Assembly (NCBI RefSeq): GCF_004000885.1
Contig: NZ_BIMC01000026.1
Coordinates: forward strand, 1 to 64,000
DNA from: Paenibacillus glucanolyticus NBRC 15330
Lineage (GTDB): Bacteria > Bacillota > Bacilli > Paenibacillales > Paenibacillaceae
DNA length: 64,000 nucleotides
Direction of reading: 5' to 3'
This document shows, piece after piece, positions 34,555-44,941 of this stretch. The notes beneath the pieces were generated by a model. That model searched no databases and had not been told where the DNA came from. It saw only the letters and a list, made by a program, of their open reading frames with translations. Position 1 is the first letter of the stretch. Every line of letters starts with the position of its first letter. The translations under genes were made by a program, and so were the position numbers.

Positions 34555-37500
34555 TTAATCTATAGAAGCCGTTTCGAGCTCCTGACTTTCATCATTCACG
34601 TCGTTCTGTCCCGCAAATTTCACACTGCGATAACGGTTCATGCCCGTTCCCGCAGGGATCAGCTTACCAATGATAACATTCTCTTTCAGGCCAAGAAGTT
34701 GATCGACTTTACCTTTAATGGCAGCATCAGTCAACACGCGAGTCGTCTCCTGGAAGGAGGCCGCTGACAAGAACGAATCTGTTTCAAGGGAAGCTTTCGT
34801 AATCCCGAGAAGAACCGGTTTAGCAACTGCTGGTTCTTTTCCAGACAGAATAGCGTCTTTATTGGCTGTCTCGTATTCATGCATATCCACGAAGGAGCCT
34901 GGCAGCAGATTGGTATCGCCCGCATCAACGATACGGAATTTACGCAGCATCTGTCTGATCATTACTTCAACGTGTTTATCGTTAATTTCTACACCTTGGT
35001 TACGGTATACGCGTTGTACTTCCTGAAGGATGTAGTTCTGCACACCACGGATACCTTTGATGCGAAGCATTTCCTTCGGATCAATGGAACCATCCGTCAG
35101 TTCATCCCCGGCTTCGATGTGCTTGCCTTCGCTTACGCGCAGACGGGAGCCATAGGTAACCGCGTAAACTTTCGTTTCGGCTTCACCTTGAATTTCAATT
35201 TCACGACGGTCTTTCGTTTCGCGGATCTCTTTAACCACACCGTCGATCTCACTAATGGTCGCTTGACCTTTAGGATTACGGGCTTCAAAGAGCTCTTGGA
35301 TACGCGGAAGACCTTGCGTGATATCGTCTCCGGCAACACCGCCTGTGTGGAATGTACGCATCGTAAGCTGTGTTCCCGGCTCACCGATGGATTGAGCTGC
35401 GATGATACCAACCGCTTCACCAATCTCAACATGCTTACCAGTAGCCAGGTTACGACCATAACATTTTTTGCAGACGCCATAACGTGCACGGCAGCTCAAG
35501 ATGGAACGAATTTGAAGTTTTTCAACACCAGCTGCCACGATCTCTTCAGCTTTGTCGGAATCAATCAATTCGTTGCGATTTACGATAATCTCTTTGGTTT
35601 CCGGATGACGAACGGTTTCAAATGCGTAACGTCCTTCAATACGGTCATAGAGATCCTCAATAACTTCCTTGCCGTCCTGGATACGGCTAACGGTGAAGCC
35701 TTTGTCCGTGCTGCACTCATCTTCGCGAACGATAACATCCTGGGCCACGTCAACAAGTCGACGAGTCAAGTAACCGGAGTCAGCGGTACGAAGCGCTGTA
35801 TCGGCAAGACCTTTACGTGCACCGTGAGTGGACAGGAAGTACTCGAGTACCGTCAGACCTTCACGGAAGTTCGATTTGATTGGGAGTTCGATGATACGAC
35901 CGGACGGGTTCGCCATCAGACCCCGCATACCACCAAGCTGGGTGATCTGCGATTTGTTACCCCGTGCCTTGGAGTCCACCATGAGCATAATGGAGTTAAA
36001 GCGATCCATTGATTTCATGAGTACTTCCGTAATGTCATCCTTGGTCTTGGACCATATGTCGATAACACGGTCATAGCGTTCTTCATTCGTAATCAAGCCG
36101 CGACGATATTGGTTTGTTACTACTTTAACCTTCTCATCGGACTCTTTCAGAATTTCATTCTTCTCGTCAGGTACAATAACGTCAGAAACCGCAACGGTTA
36201 CGCCTGCACGAGTAGAGTAGGTGAAACCGATCTGCTTGATTTTATCCAAAATCACAGAGGTTTCGGTTGTATGGTACGTTTCGAAACAGCGTGCAATGAT
36301 GGAACCCAGATATTCCTTGCCTACAGCTCCGCTGATCGGCAATTCCTGAATTACCTTTTGAATATCTGCACCCTTCTCGTATACGAAATACTTCTCAGGC
36401 GTACCATGCAGCAGGTTCGTACGAGTCGCTTCATTAATGTATGGGAAGCTGGCAGGGAAAATCTCGTTAAAGATAATCCGGCCAATCGTCGTAACCAAAA
36501 TAGCATTCTGCTGTTCTTCGGTAAAGTTGGTTTTGCCAAGCGCTTTAACCGGAATCGCTACGCGTGCATGCAGTCCTGCTGCTTCACGCTGATATGCGGA
36601 TACCGCTTCGTTCACGCTGCCCAGAATCATACCGGTACCTTTCTCTTCCTTGTTATCCATCGTGAGATAGAAGGAACCGAGTACCATATCCTGAGATGGC
36701 GTAACAACCGGTTTGCCGTCTTTCGGGTTCAGAATGTTACCCGATGCCAGCATCAAGAGACGTGCTTCAGCTTGAGCTTCAGCAGACAAAGGAACGTGAA
36801 CCGCCATTTGGTCACCGTCAAAGTCAGCGTTATAAGCTGTACATACGAGTGGGTGAAGACGGATGGCATGACCTTCAACAAGGATCGGTTCAAATGCTTG
36901 AATACCGAGTCTGTGAAGCGTCGGTGCACGGTTCAGAAGAACCGGATGCTCTTTAATGACTTCTTCGAGCACATCCCATACTTCTGGACTTACGCGTTCT
37001 ACTTTGCGTTTAGCGCTCTTGATATTATGTGCAAGGCCTTTGTTGACCAATTCCTTCATAACGAACGGCTTGAAGAGCTCAAGTGCCATTTTCTTAGGCA
37101 GACCGCACTGGTACATTTTCAGGTAAGGACCTACAACGATAACGGAACGACCAGAGTAGTCAACCCGTTTACCGAGCAAGTTCTGACGGAAACGTCCTTG
37201 TTTACCTTTCAGCATGTGGCTGAGAGATTTAAGCGGACGGTTACCAGGACCTGTTACTGGACGGCCGCGACGACCGTTATCGATCAGAGCATCGACAGCT
37301 TCCTGCAGCATGCGCTTCTCGTTCTGTACGATAATATCCGGCGCACCGAGATCCAGCAGTCTTTTCAGACGGTTGTTCCGGTTAATAACGCGACGGTACA
37401 GATCGTTCAAGTCGGAGGTCGCAAAGCGTCCACCATCCAGTTGAACCATCGGACGAAGCTCCGGTGGAATGACCGGCAGCACATCCATGATCATCCACTC

Positions 37501-38169
37501 CGGATTGTTGCCGGAGTTACGGAACGCCTCAATAACTTCCAGGCGTTTGATCGCCCGGTTGCGGCGCTGACCTTGTGCTGTACGCAATTCTTCCTTCAGG
37601 AACTCCAACTCTTTATCAACGTCGATGTCTTGAAGAAGCTTCTTGACAGCTTCCGCACCCATGCCTGCCTGGAACCCGTAGCCATACTTCTCACGATAGC
37701 TGCGATATTCCTTCTCGGATAGCAGTTGTTTCTTCTCCAGCGGCGTATCTCCTGGATCTGTTACAACATAAGATGCGAAATAAATGATCTCCTCAAGAGA
37801 TCTTGGGGACATATCCAAAGCCAGACCCATGCGGCTAGGAATCCCTTTGAAATACCAAATGTGCGATACAGGAGCCGCAAGCTCGATATGGCCCATCCGT
37901 TCACGACGGACTTTGGCGCGCGTAACTTCAACGCCACAGCGATCGCAGACTACTCCTTTATAACGGACACGCTTATACTTACCGCAATGACATTCCCAGT
38001 CCTTCTGCGGGCCGAAAATCCGCTCACAGAACAGGCCTTCTTTCTCCGGCTTCAATGTACGGTAGTTAATCGTTTCCGGCTTCTTCACCTCTCCGCGAGA
38101 CCAAGAGCGAATTTTTTCCGGTGAAGCAAGACCGATTTTCATGTACTCAAAATTGTTAACGTCCAACAA
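34555..38169 (-). CDS. rpoC: RNA polymerase subunit beta'
   Basis: The 1204-aa subunit has the N-terminal zinc finger (CHCGKYKRVRYKGVVCDRCG), the catalytic NADFDGDQM loop with three Mg-binding Asp (about residue 450) and the second zinc cluster (CRARYGVCKKCYG, about 890). It matches Bacillus in length and start (MLDVNNFEYMKIGLASPEK). It lies 94 bp after rpoB; the spacer contains a small G+C-rich hairpin. Confidence 0.98.
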   Translation of the reverse strand: MLDVNNFEYMKIGLASPEKIRSWSRGEVKKPETINYRTLKPEKEGLFCERIFGPQKDWECHCGKYKRVRYKGVVCDRCGVEVTRAKVRRERMGHIELAAPVSHIWYFKGIPSRMGLALDMSPRSLEEIIYFASYVVTDPGDTPLEKKQLLSEKEYRSYREKYGYGFQAGMGAEAVKKLLQDIDVDKELEFLKEELRTAQGQRRNRAIKRLEVIEAFRNSGNNPEWMIMDVLPVIPPELRPMVQLDGGRFATSDLNDLYRRVINRNNRLKRLLDLGAPDIIVQNEKRMLQEAVDALIDNGRRGRPVTGPGNRPLKSLSHMLKGKQGRFRQNLLGKRVDYSGRSVIVVGPYLKMYQCGLPKKMALELFKPFVMKELVNKGLAHNIKSAKRKVERVSPEVWDVLEEVIKEHPVLLNRAPTLHRLGIQAFEPILVEGHAIRLHPLVCTAYNADFDGDQMAVHVPLSAEAQAEARLLMLASGNILNPKDGKPVVTPSQDMVLGSFYLTMDNKEEKGTGMILGSVNEAVSAYQREAAGLHARVAIPVKALGKTNFTEEQQNAILVTTIGRIIFNEIFPASFPYINEATRTNLLHGTPEKYFVYEKGADIQKVIQELPISGAVGKEYLGSIIARCFETYHTTETSVILDKIKQIGFTYSTRAGVTVAVSDVIVPDEKNEILKESDEKVKVVTNQYRRGLITNEERYDRVIDIWSKTKDDITEVLMKSMDRFNSIMLMVDSKARGNKSQITQLGGMRGLMANPSGRIIELPIKSNFREGLTVLEYFLSTHGARKGLADTALRTADSGYLTRRLVDVAQDVIVREDECSTDKGFTVSRIQDGKEVIEDLYDRIEGRYAFETVRHPETKEIIVNRNELIDSDKAEEIVAAGVEKLQIRSILSCRARYGVCKKCYGRNLATGKHVEIGEAVGIIAAQSIGEPGTQLTMRTFHTGGVAGDDITQGLPRIQELFEARNPKGQATISEIDGVVKEIRETKDRREIEIQGEAETKVYAVTYGSRLRVSEGKHIEAGDELTDGSIDPKEMLRIKGIRGVQNYILQEVQRVYRNQGVEINDKHVEVMIRQMLRKFRIVDAGDTNLLPGSFVDMHEYETANKDAILSGKEPAVAKPVLLGITKASLETDSFLSAASFQETTRVLTDAAIKGKVDQLLGLKENVIIGKLIPAGTGMNRYRSVKFAGQNDVNDESQELETASID

Positions 38170-38263
38170 GGAGCAACCCTCCTCAACCTAGTCCTATTTA
38201 TGTGCTATACGACCATAACACCACCGCCGACTTATAAAGCCGACGGGGGTGAATGATTGACCG

Positions 38264-41200
38264 TTATTCCACTCCGACTTCAGTGCCTTCCAAGTTAAGG
38301 CTCAGTTTATCACCTTGAGCATCGTCTTCGTCATCGAGTTCTTTCATCTCGATTTCCTCTTCATTCTCGCTCAGGATTTTGACATCCATACCGAGAGACT
38401 GAAGCTCTTTTATCAATACCTTGAACGACTCAGGAACACCCGGCTCCGGAACGTTCTCGCCCTTGACGATGGATTCGTAGGTTTTCACCCGGCCAACCAC
38501 GTCATCGGACTTAACGGTAAGAATTTCTTGCAGTGTATAAGCGGCACCGTAAGCTTCAAGTGCCCACACTTCCATCTCACCAAAGCGCTGTCCACCAAAC
38601 TGAGCTTTACCACCCAGCGGCTGCTGCGTAACGAGTGAGTATGGTCCCGTAGAACGGGCGTGAATTTTATCGTCAACCATGTGCGCAAGTTTGATCATAT
38701 GCATGACGCCGACGGTAACTTCACGTTCAAAACGCTCACCCGTCCGTCCATCGTACAATACGGTCTTACCGTTACGCTGCATGCCTGCTTCTTCCATCGT
38801 ATCAAACACGTCGTACTCGCTTGCACCGTCAAATACCGGTGAAGCCACGTGAATGCCGAGCTGGAGTGCAGCCATACCCAAGTGAACCTCGAGCACCTGA
38901 CCGATATTCATCCGTGATGGTACCCCCAGTGGGTTCAGTACGACTTGAACCGGCGTGCCATCCGGCAGGAACGGCATATCTTCCTCAGGCAAAATACGGG
39001 CAACGACACCTTTGTTACCGTGACGTCCGGCCATTTTGTCACCTTCCGAGATTTTACGCTTCTGCGCGATGTAGACACGAACCAATTGGTTCACGCCCGG
39101 CGGCAATTCGTCGCCGTTCTCACGTGTAAATACCTTCACATCTACGATGATACCGTCACTACCGTGAGGAACACGCAGCGAGGTATCACGCACTTCGCGA
39201 GCCTTCTCGCCGAAGATCGCATGCAGGAGACGCTCTTCTGCCGTCAGTTCAGTTACGCCCTTAGGCGTTACTTTACCAACGAGAATGTCTCCGGCGCTGA
39301 TTTCGGCACCGATGCGGATGATACCGCGCTCATCGAGGTTCTTCAGTGCTTCTTCCCCAACGTTCGGAATATCACGTGTAATTTCCTCTGGTCCAAGCTT
39401 CGTATCACGAGCTTCGGATTCATACTCCTCGATATGGATCGAAGTGTACACGTCCTCTTTGACAAGCTTCTCGGAGAGAAGAATCGCATCCTCGTAGTTG
39501 TAACCTTCCCAAGTCATGAACGCAACGACCACGTTGCGGCCCAGTGCCAATTCACCCATCTCCGTGGATGGACCGTCTGCGAGGATGTCACCTTTTTTGA
39601 TAACTTCCCCACGTTTCACGATTGGACGCTGGTTGATGCATGTTCCTTGGTTCGAACGCATAAATTTGTGTAATTTATGTTTAACGATATCGCCTTTGAC
39701 TTCTTGTCCGTCCACATTCTCTACGCGGCGGAGCCAGATCTCATTAGCAGATGAACGTTCAATAATCCCGTCATATTTGGATACAATACATACACCGGAG
39801 TCTTTAGCAGACTTGTGCTCCATTCCAGTTCCGACAAGCGGCGCCTTCGGAATAAGGAGTGGTACAGCCTGCCGCTGCATGTTGGATCCCATCAGCGCGC
39901 GGTTGGAGTCATCGTTCTCAAGGAACGGAATGAGCGCCGTTGCTACCGATACAACCTGCTTAGGCGAAACGTCCATGTAGTCTACACGATCGCTTGGCAT
40001 AGGAAGGATATTATCGGATTGCTTGTTATAACGAACGATTACCATTTCATCAGTAAAGGTACCATCTTCGTTAAGCTCGGCATTCGCCTGGGCAACGATG
40101 TAGTTATCCTCTTCGTCTGCAGTCAGATAATCGATTTGTTCCGTTACTTTGCCGGTCTTCGGATCAACCCAACGATACGGGGCTTCAATGAAGCCATATT
40201 CGTTGATGCGTGCGAATGTGGACAAGGAGTTGATCAAACCGATGTTTGGTCCCTCCGGTGTCTCAATCGGACACATACGGCCATAGTGACTGTGGTGAAC
40301 GTCCCGTACTTCAAAGCCTGCGCGCTCACGCGTCAGACCGCCTGGTCCGAGTGCAGACAAACGACGTTTATGCGTCAATTCCGCAAGCGGGTTTGTCTGA
40401 TCCATGAACTGGGACAGCTGGGAGCTACCAAAGAACTCTTTAATTGATGCGATAACTGGACGAATGTTGATTAACGCTTGTGGCGTAATGACATTTGCGT
40501 CCTGAATCGACATTCTCTCACGAACAACACGTTCCATCCGGGACAAACCGATACGGAACTGGTTCTGAAGCAATTCGCCTACGGAACGCAGACGACGGTT
40601 ACCCAGGTGGTCAATATCATCTGTATTACCGATTCCATGCAGCAAGTTGATGAAATAACTGATGGAAGAAATGATATCAGCCTGAGTAATATGCTTCACG
40701 GATTTATCAATGTTTGCGTTCGCAATGACTTTCACAACTTTTGCATCCTCAGTAGGAGAGAACACATCAATTGTTTGCAGCGGGATATCCTCGCTGTCCA
40801 TCACACCGCCAGCAACATGATAATTCTTAAAGCCAACACTCTTCTCCAAGTAAGGCATAATCTCGTCCAAAAGACGACGGTCTACGGTTTGACCAGCTTC
40901 AGCAACGATCTCACCTGTATCCGTGTCTATCAAACTCTCTGCCAAACGTTGATTAAAGAGACGGTTCTTAATATGAAGTTTCTTGTTGATCTTGTAGCGG
41001 CCAACGTTAGCCAGATCATAACGCTTTGGATCAAAGAAACGAGCAACGAGAAGGCTCTTCGCGTTCTCCAGTGTTGGCGGCTCGCCCGGACGAAGGCGTT
41101 CATAAATTTCGATGAGCGCTTTTTCCGTAGAGTCCGTGTTGTCTTTATCCAGCGTGTTTTGAATATATTCATCATTGCCCAGAAGATCCAGAATCTCGGC

Positions 41201-41809
41201 ATCTGTACCAAAACCAAGTGCACGTAAAAGCACCGTTACAGGGATTTTACGGGTGCGGTCGATCCGGACATAAATAATGTCCTTCGCGTCCATCTCCAGT
41301 TCCAGCCAAGCGCCGCGGTTAGGGATAACTGTTGCAGTGTACGTCGTCTTACCGTTTTTATCCACTTTTGTGCTGAAATAGACGCTGGGAGAGCGAACCA
41401 ACTGGCTGACAATAACCCGTTCGGCACCATTGATAATGAATGTTCCGGTTTCCGTCATTAACGGGAAGTCTCCCATGAACACTTCCTGCTCCTTGACCTC
41501 TCCGGTCTCCTTGTTAATGAGCCGGACTTTCACGCGGAGCGGCGCCGCATAAGTAACGTCGCGTTCTTTCGCGTCATCGACGGTGTATTTCGGTTCTCCA
41601 AGGCTGTAGTCAATGAACTCTAGTACCAAATTACCTGTGAAATCCTGAATCGGCGAGATGTCCTGGAACATTTCGCGGAGTCCTTCCTCCAAAAACCATT
41701 CATAAGATTTTTGTTGGATTTCAATCAGGTTCGGAACTTCGAGTACCTCGTTAATACGAGCATAACTTCGCCGAGTGCGTCGACCATATTGAACAAGATG
41801 TCCTGCCAA
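38264..41809 (-). CDS. rpoB: RNA polymerase subunit beta
   Basis: I place the start at TTG 41809, which is preceded by GAGGGGTGAG and gives MAGHLVQYGRRTRRSYAR; the ATG six codons earlier has a poorer site. The 1181-aa subunit keeps wild-type residues throughout the rifampicin pocket (SSQLSQFMDQTNPLAELTHK, then RRLSALGPGGL), so rifampicin sensitivity is expected. The C-terminal tail is acidic. It forms the operon rpoB-rpoC from the promoter at 42112-42140. Confidence 0.96.
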   Translation of the reverse strand: MAGHLVQYGRRTRRSYARINEVLEVPNLIEIQQKSYEWFLEEGLREMFQDISPIQDFTGNLVLEFIDYSLGEPKYTVDDAKERDVTYAAPLRVKVRLINKETGEVKEQEVFMGDFPLMTETGTFIINGAERVIVSQLVRSPSVYFSTKVDKNGKTTYTATVIPNRGAWLELEMDAKDIIYVRIDRTRKIPVTVLLRALGFGTDAEILDLLGNDEYIQNTLDKDNTDSTEKALIEIYERLRPGEPPTLENAKSLLVARFFDPKRYDLANVGRYKINKKLHIKNRLFNQRLAESLIDTDTGEIVAEAGQTVDRRLLDEIMPYLEKSVGFKNYHVAGGVMDSEDIPLQTIDVFSPTEDAKVVKVIANANIDKSVKHITQADIISSISYFINLLHGIGNTDDIDHLGNRRLRSVGELLQNQFRIGLSRMERVVRERMSIQDANVITPQALINIRPVIASIKEFFGSSQLSQFMDQTNPLAELTHKRRLSALGPGGLTRERAGFEVRDVHHSHYGRMCPIETPEGPNIGLINSLSTFARINEYGFIEAPYRWVDPKTGKVTEQIDYLTADEEDNYIVAQANAELNEDGTFTDEMVIVRYNKQSDNILPMPSDRVDYMDVSPKQVVSVATALIPFLENDDSNRALMGSNMQRQAVPLLIPKAPLVGTGMEHKSAKDSGVCIVSKYDGIIERSSANEIWLRRVENVDGQEVKGDIVKHKLHKFMRSNQGTCINQRPIVKRGEVIKKGDILADGPSTEMGELALGRNVVVAFMTWEGYNYEDAILLSEKLVKEDVYTSIHIEEYESEARDTKLGPEEITRDIPNVGEEALKNLDERGIIRIGAEISAGDILVGKVTPKGVTELTAEERLLHAIFGEKAREVRDTSLRVPHGSDGIIVDVKVFTRENGDELPPGVNQLVRVYIAQKRKISEGDKMAGRHGNKGVVARILPEEDMPFLPDGTPVQVVLNPLGVPSRMNIGQVLEVHLGMAALQLGIHVASPVFDGASEYDVFDTMEEAGMQRNGKTVLYDGRTGERFEREVTVGVMHMIKLAHMVDDKIHARSTGPYSLVTQQPLGGKAQFGGQRFGEMEVWALEAYGAAYTLQEILTVKSDDVVGRVKTYESIVKGENVPEPGVPESFKVLIKELQSLGMDVKILSENEEEIEMKELDDEDDAQGDKLSLNLEGTEVGVE

Positions 41810-42111
41810 CTTAAACTCACCCCTCATGTCTACTCACTTTAAAAATATTTCATTGCGAACCTCTGTTTGTAACACTATAATGGTACATACAGAGGACACT
41901 CCATAAATAGAGAAAAGCCCTTATCGAATACCTTTTCGAAAAAAGAGCAGCTTATCCATGGTTATGATAATCATCTCATATCCTGTAGATTTGCCCAAAA
42001 CGTACATATTATACGTCAATATGACGGACTTTATGCATCTTTCCACACATTAAGTCTTGACATTTCAGCAAACTAAAGACAAAGAGACCATCCTAATACT
42101 GACATTTTATA
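41810..42111 (-). other. Long rpoB leader without a gene
   Basis: About 300 nt of AT-rich minus-strand leader. It contains the palindrome CGTCATATTGACG (42014-42026), a CGAA/TTCG hairpin and a run of six T near 41938-41943 after weak stems. Attenuation is possible but no strong terminator is visible. Confidence 0.5.
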
Positions 42112-42140
42112 ATAATACCATACCAGCATACCCAAGTCAA
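42112..42140 (-). promoter_or_regulatory. Promoter of rpoBC
   Basis: TTGACT (42135-42140), 17-bp spacer, TATTAT (42112-42117) on the minus strand, 19 bp after the methyltransferase stop. Confidence 0.75.
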
Positions 42141-42158
42141 CAGCCTAGTTAAACTATT

Positions 42159-42767
42159 TCAAGAAGATTTGGTCGCTTTAAATATCCGGTACCCTTTATC
42201 CTTCGTTACTTCTTCTACCTGGTGAAACAAACTCTCCAGTTTAGCTTTTGCCGAAGGTGCACCTTGCTTCTTCTGAATTACAACCCACAGCTGCCCACCC
42301 TCACGCAAATGACTCCATGACTCTTCAAATATAGCATGCACTGTTTCTTTCCCGGCACGTATAGGCGGATTGGTCAGAATCACATCGAACTGCTGATCCT
42401 TAACCACGGCAAATAAGTCGCTCTCCAGGATCGTTACATTCGAAATTCCGTTACGCCTCGCGTTCTCTTTAGCCAATTCGACAGCACGGCTATTAATGTC
42501 GATCATTGTCACATGACCATCCACGACCATCTTTGCCGCCGTTAAACCGATCGGACCATAACCGCATCCCACATCCAGAACGGAGGCATTTTGTTGAAAT
42601 TCCATTGCATCTATTAAAACTTTGCTGCCATAATCCACGCCGCTCTTTGAGAATACACCCGCATCACTAATGAAATTGAACGTCTGTCCTCTCAGCTCTG
42701 TCTTTAACTCTTTGCGGTCATGAGCAATGTCTGGCTGATTCGAGTAATAATGTTGATTCGGCATCAT
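42159..42767 (-). CDS. ybxB: Class I SAM-dependent methyltransferase, RsmC-like (YbxB)
   Basis: The 202-aa enzyme has SAM motif I (VLDVGCGYGPIG, about residue 60) and the catalytic NPPIRAGK (about 132), the N-P-P-I/Y signature of methylation at an exocyclic amine. It matches the single-domain RsmC relatives found between rplL and rpoB in Bacillales. The presumed substrate is a guanine N2 of 16S rRNA, by analogy with RsmC, and is not proven. Confidence 0.85.
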   Translation of the reverse strand: MMPNQHYYSNQPDIAHDRKELKTELRGQTFNFISDAGVFSKSGVDYGSKVLIDAMEFQQNASVLDVGCGYGPIGLTAAKMVVDGHVTMIDINSRAVELAKENARRNGISNVTILESDLFAVVKDQQFDVILTNPPIRAGKETVHAIFEESWSHLREGGQLWVVIQKKQGAPSAKAKLESLFHQVEEVTKDKGYRIFKATKSS

Positions 42768-42883
42768 TTCCTCCGTATTGAACCAAAGTTTACCCGCCTG
42801 GACTTATGGTCCATAGGGGCTCCATTATCCCAGTATAACCGTTCTCACTGAAATCAGTACGCGCAAGAATTTCCCGCCACAAT

Positions 42884-42919
42884 AACAAACCCCTTGAACA
42901 AATATTCAAGGGGTTTGTT
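42884..42919. terminator. Terminator after rplL
   Basis: A perfect 15-bp inverted repeat (AACAAACCCCTTGAA, 42884-42898, with its complement 42905-42919) with a 6-nt loop lies 29 bp after the rplL stop, ahead of the methyltransferase gene. Confidence 0.85.
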
Positions 42920-42948
42920 TCTTGCTGACGATTAATCTGGAGAAGTTA

Positions 42949-43311
42949 TTACTTAACTTCTACGGATGCGCCTGCTTCTTCCAATTTAGCTTTAACAGCT
43001 TCAGCTTCTTCTTTAGCTACTTTTTCTTTCAAAGCTTTTGGTGCGTTGTCAACCAGTTCTTTTGCTTCTTTCAAGCCAAGACCTGTGATTTCGCGAACCA
43101 CTTTGATTACGTTGATTTTGGACGCGCCTGCGCTAGTCAGGATTACGTCAAATTCGGATTGCTCAGCAGCTTCAGCTGCACCAGCGCCACCAACAACAGC
43201 TACTGGAGCTGCAGCAGTTACACCAAATTCTTCTTCGATTGCTTTTACAAGATCGTTCAGTTCCAGAACGGACATGCCTTTGATTGCTTCCAAGATTTGC
43301 TCTTTGCTCAT
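42949..43311 (-). CDS. rplL: Ribosomal protein L7/L12 (bL12)
   Basis: The 120-aa protein has the N-terminal dimer domain (residues 1-34), an Ala-rich hinge (TAAAPVAVVGGAGAAEAAE) and the C-terminal factor-binding domain (LKEAKELVDNAPKALKEKV). It forms the mobile stalk that recruits EF-Tu and EF-G. It pairs with rplJ. Confidence 0.97.
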   Translation of the reverse strand: MSKEQILEAIKGMSVLELNDLVKAIEEEFGVTAAAPVAVVGGAGAAEAAEQSEFDVILTSAGASKINVIKVVREITGLGLKEAKELVDNAPKALKEKVAKEEAEAVKAKLEEAGASVEVK

Positions 43312-43379
43312 TTAAGTTGAACCTCCATTTATTATTAAGATTTTATAGTTGTTGTTACACAGCTCGGGAAGAACAAAAC

Positions 43380-43883
43380 TTATGCGCCTTGTTCTTCCTT
43401 CTCTGCAACTGCTTTAACTGCAAGCGCGAAGTTGCGCACTGGAGCTTGAAGCACGCTGAGGAGCATGGAGAGGAGACCTTCGCGGGACGGAAGTTCTGCC
43501 AGAGCTTTGATTTCGCTTTCTCCGATTACACGACCTTCTACTACTGCGCCTTTCAATTTCAACGCGTCGTTTTTCTTAGCAAAATCGTTAAGAACTTTTG
43601 CTGGAGCGACAGCGTCATTGGTGCCAAATGCAACAGCTGTAGGACCAGTCAGGACTTCGTCCAGCTCAGTCAAATCTGCAGCTGCAGTCGCACGGCGAAG
43701 CAGCGTGTTTTTCAGTACTTGGAACTCGACGCCAGCTTCACGAAGCTGTTTACGAAGTTCAGTTACTTGTGCAACGTTCAATCCACGATAGTCAGCAACT
43801 ACTGTCGATACGCTTTCGCGCAGCTTAGCAGCAACTACATCAACCGCTTCTTGTTTCGCTTGAATCACTTTTGCGTTTGCCAA
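43380..43883 (-). CDS. rplJ: Ribosomal protein L10 (uL10)
   Basis: The 167-aa protein has the rRNA-binding N-terminal domain (VVADYRGLNVAQVTELRKQL) and the C-terminal helix that holds L12 dimers. L10 with L12 represses its own mRNA; the leader upstream (43884-44124) carries the matching attenuator. Confidence 0.97.
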   Translation of the reverse strand: MANAKVIQAKQEAVDVVAAKLRESVSTVVADYRGLNVAQVTELRKQLREAGVEFQVLKNTLLRRATAAADLTELDEVLTGPTAVAFGTNDAVAPAKVLNDFAKKNDALKLKGAVVEGRVIGESEIKALAELPSREGLLSMLLSVLQAPVRNFALAVKAVAEKEEQGA

Positions 43884-44124
43884 TGATTACACCTCCTGGT
43901 TGTATTAGTAGCGTAAGAGCACCAGGCTCTCCGCTCTTCCTACGGGCACTAAAAAAGCCTCCGTAGAATTACGAAGGCCTGATGAATCATCATTTGGCCG
44001 GATAACCGGACAAATTGTTGACGTTCTATCATAACACCTCGGTAGGAAATTAAGCCTGCTTAGGGCACCTACTGTCTACGGTAAGCATATTCAACTTTAA
44101 AGGTCAGTCTCGAAGACTCACAAC
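43884..44124 (-). promoter_or_regulatory. L10 leader with intrinsic attenuator
   Basis: The leader between promoter and rplJ contains GCCTTCGTA (43970-43978) pairing with TACGGAGGC (43957-43965), one G-U pair, followed by six T. In B. subtilis an L10-responsive leader ends in the same way, so L10(L12)4 binding upstream probably decides between termination and read-through. Confidence 0.75.
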
Positions 44125-44130
44125 TGTTAC

Positions 44131-44160
44131 ATAATATCAAATATCACTAACCGAAGTCAA
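44131..44160 (-). promoter_or_regulatory. Promoter of rplJ-rplL
   Basis: TTGACT (44155-44160), 18-bp spacer, TATTAT (44131-44136) on the minus strand, just after the rplA stop. Confidence 0.7.
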
Positions 44161-44168
44161 TGGTAATA

Positions 44169-44861
44169 TTATTTGTAAGTCGTTGTGTTCACGCGAGCGC
44201 TAGGTCCCATAGTCGAGGAAACAGCAATACCTTTCAGGTATACACCTTTAGCAGCAGCTGGTTTCGCACGATTCAATGCATCGATGAGAGCTTTGAGGTT
44301 CTCATTCAATTGAGCAGCATCGAAAGACACTTTGCCAATTGGAGCGTGGATTTGACCTGCTTTGTCCAGACGGTACTCGATTTTACCGGCTTTGATTTCT
44401 TGAACAGCCTTAGCAACATCGAACGTAACCGTACCAGCTTTAGGGTTAGGCATCAGGCCTTTACCACCGAGCAGACGGCCAAGTTTACCGACTTCACTCA
44501 TCATATCAGGTGTCGCTACGCAGACATCGAACTCGAACCAGCCTTGTTGAATTTTGTTGATCATGTCTTGATCGCCAACAAAATCAGCGCCAGCCGCTTC
44601 CGCTTCTTTCGCTTTGTCACCTTTTGCAAATACCAGAACGCGTTGTGTTTTACCTGTGCCGTGAGGCAAGACAACAACACCACGAACAGCCTGGTCTTGT
44701 TTACGTGGGTCTACACCCAAACGTACAGCCGCTTCAACAGTTTCGTCGAATTTGGCAGTTGCAGCCTTCTTCACAAGCTCTACAGCTTCCAAAGGCTCGT
44801 AAGTTGCTTCGCTGTCAATCAGCTTCGCAGCTTCAACGTATTTCTTACCGTGTTTAGCCAT
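44169..44861 (-). CDS. rplA: Ribosomal protein L1 (uL1)
   Basis: The start MAKHGKKYVEAAKLIDSE at 44861 follows AAAGGAGG; the 15 earlier in-frame residues are leader. The 230-aa protein has the signature KAGQIHAPIGKVSFDAAQL. L1 forms the stalk that moves deacylated tRNA out of the E site and often represses the L11 operon by binding its mRNA. Confidence 0.97.
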   Translation of the reverse strand: MAKHGKKYVEAAKLIDSEATYEPLEAVELVKKAATAKFDETVEAAVRLGVDPRKQDQAVRGVVVLPHGTGKTQRVLVFAKGDKAKEAEAAGADFVGDQDMINKIQQGWFEFDVCVATPDMMSEVGKLGRLLGGKGLMPNPKAGTVTFDVAKAVQEIKAGKIEYRLDKAGQIHAPIGKVSFDAAQLNENLKALIDALNRAKPAAAKGVYLKGIAVSSTMGPSARVNTTTYK

Positions 44862-44941
44862 GTTTGTTTTCCTCCTTTGTGGTGTTAGCGGAAATTCCTC
44901 CCACATAATCCGAACCTAGTCCGGTTTCAATCGAGAGACCA

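Noticed and set aside
34879..36012. A 377-codon plus-strand ORF opposite the 3' half of rpoC
   Set aside because: Same reason: out-of-frame mirror of a highly conserved coding sequence.
36109..37722. A 537-codon plus-strand ORF opposite rpoC
   Set aside because: It is a shadow of the strongly conserved rpoC frame, has no ribosome binding site and encodes a Cys/Phe/Arg-rich sequence with no domain.
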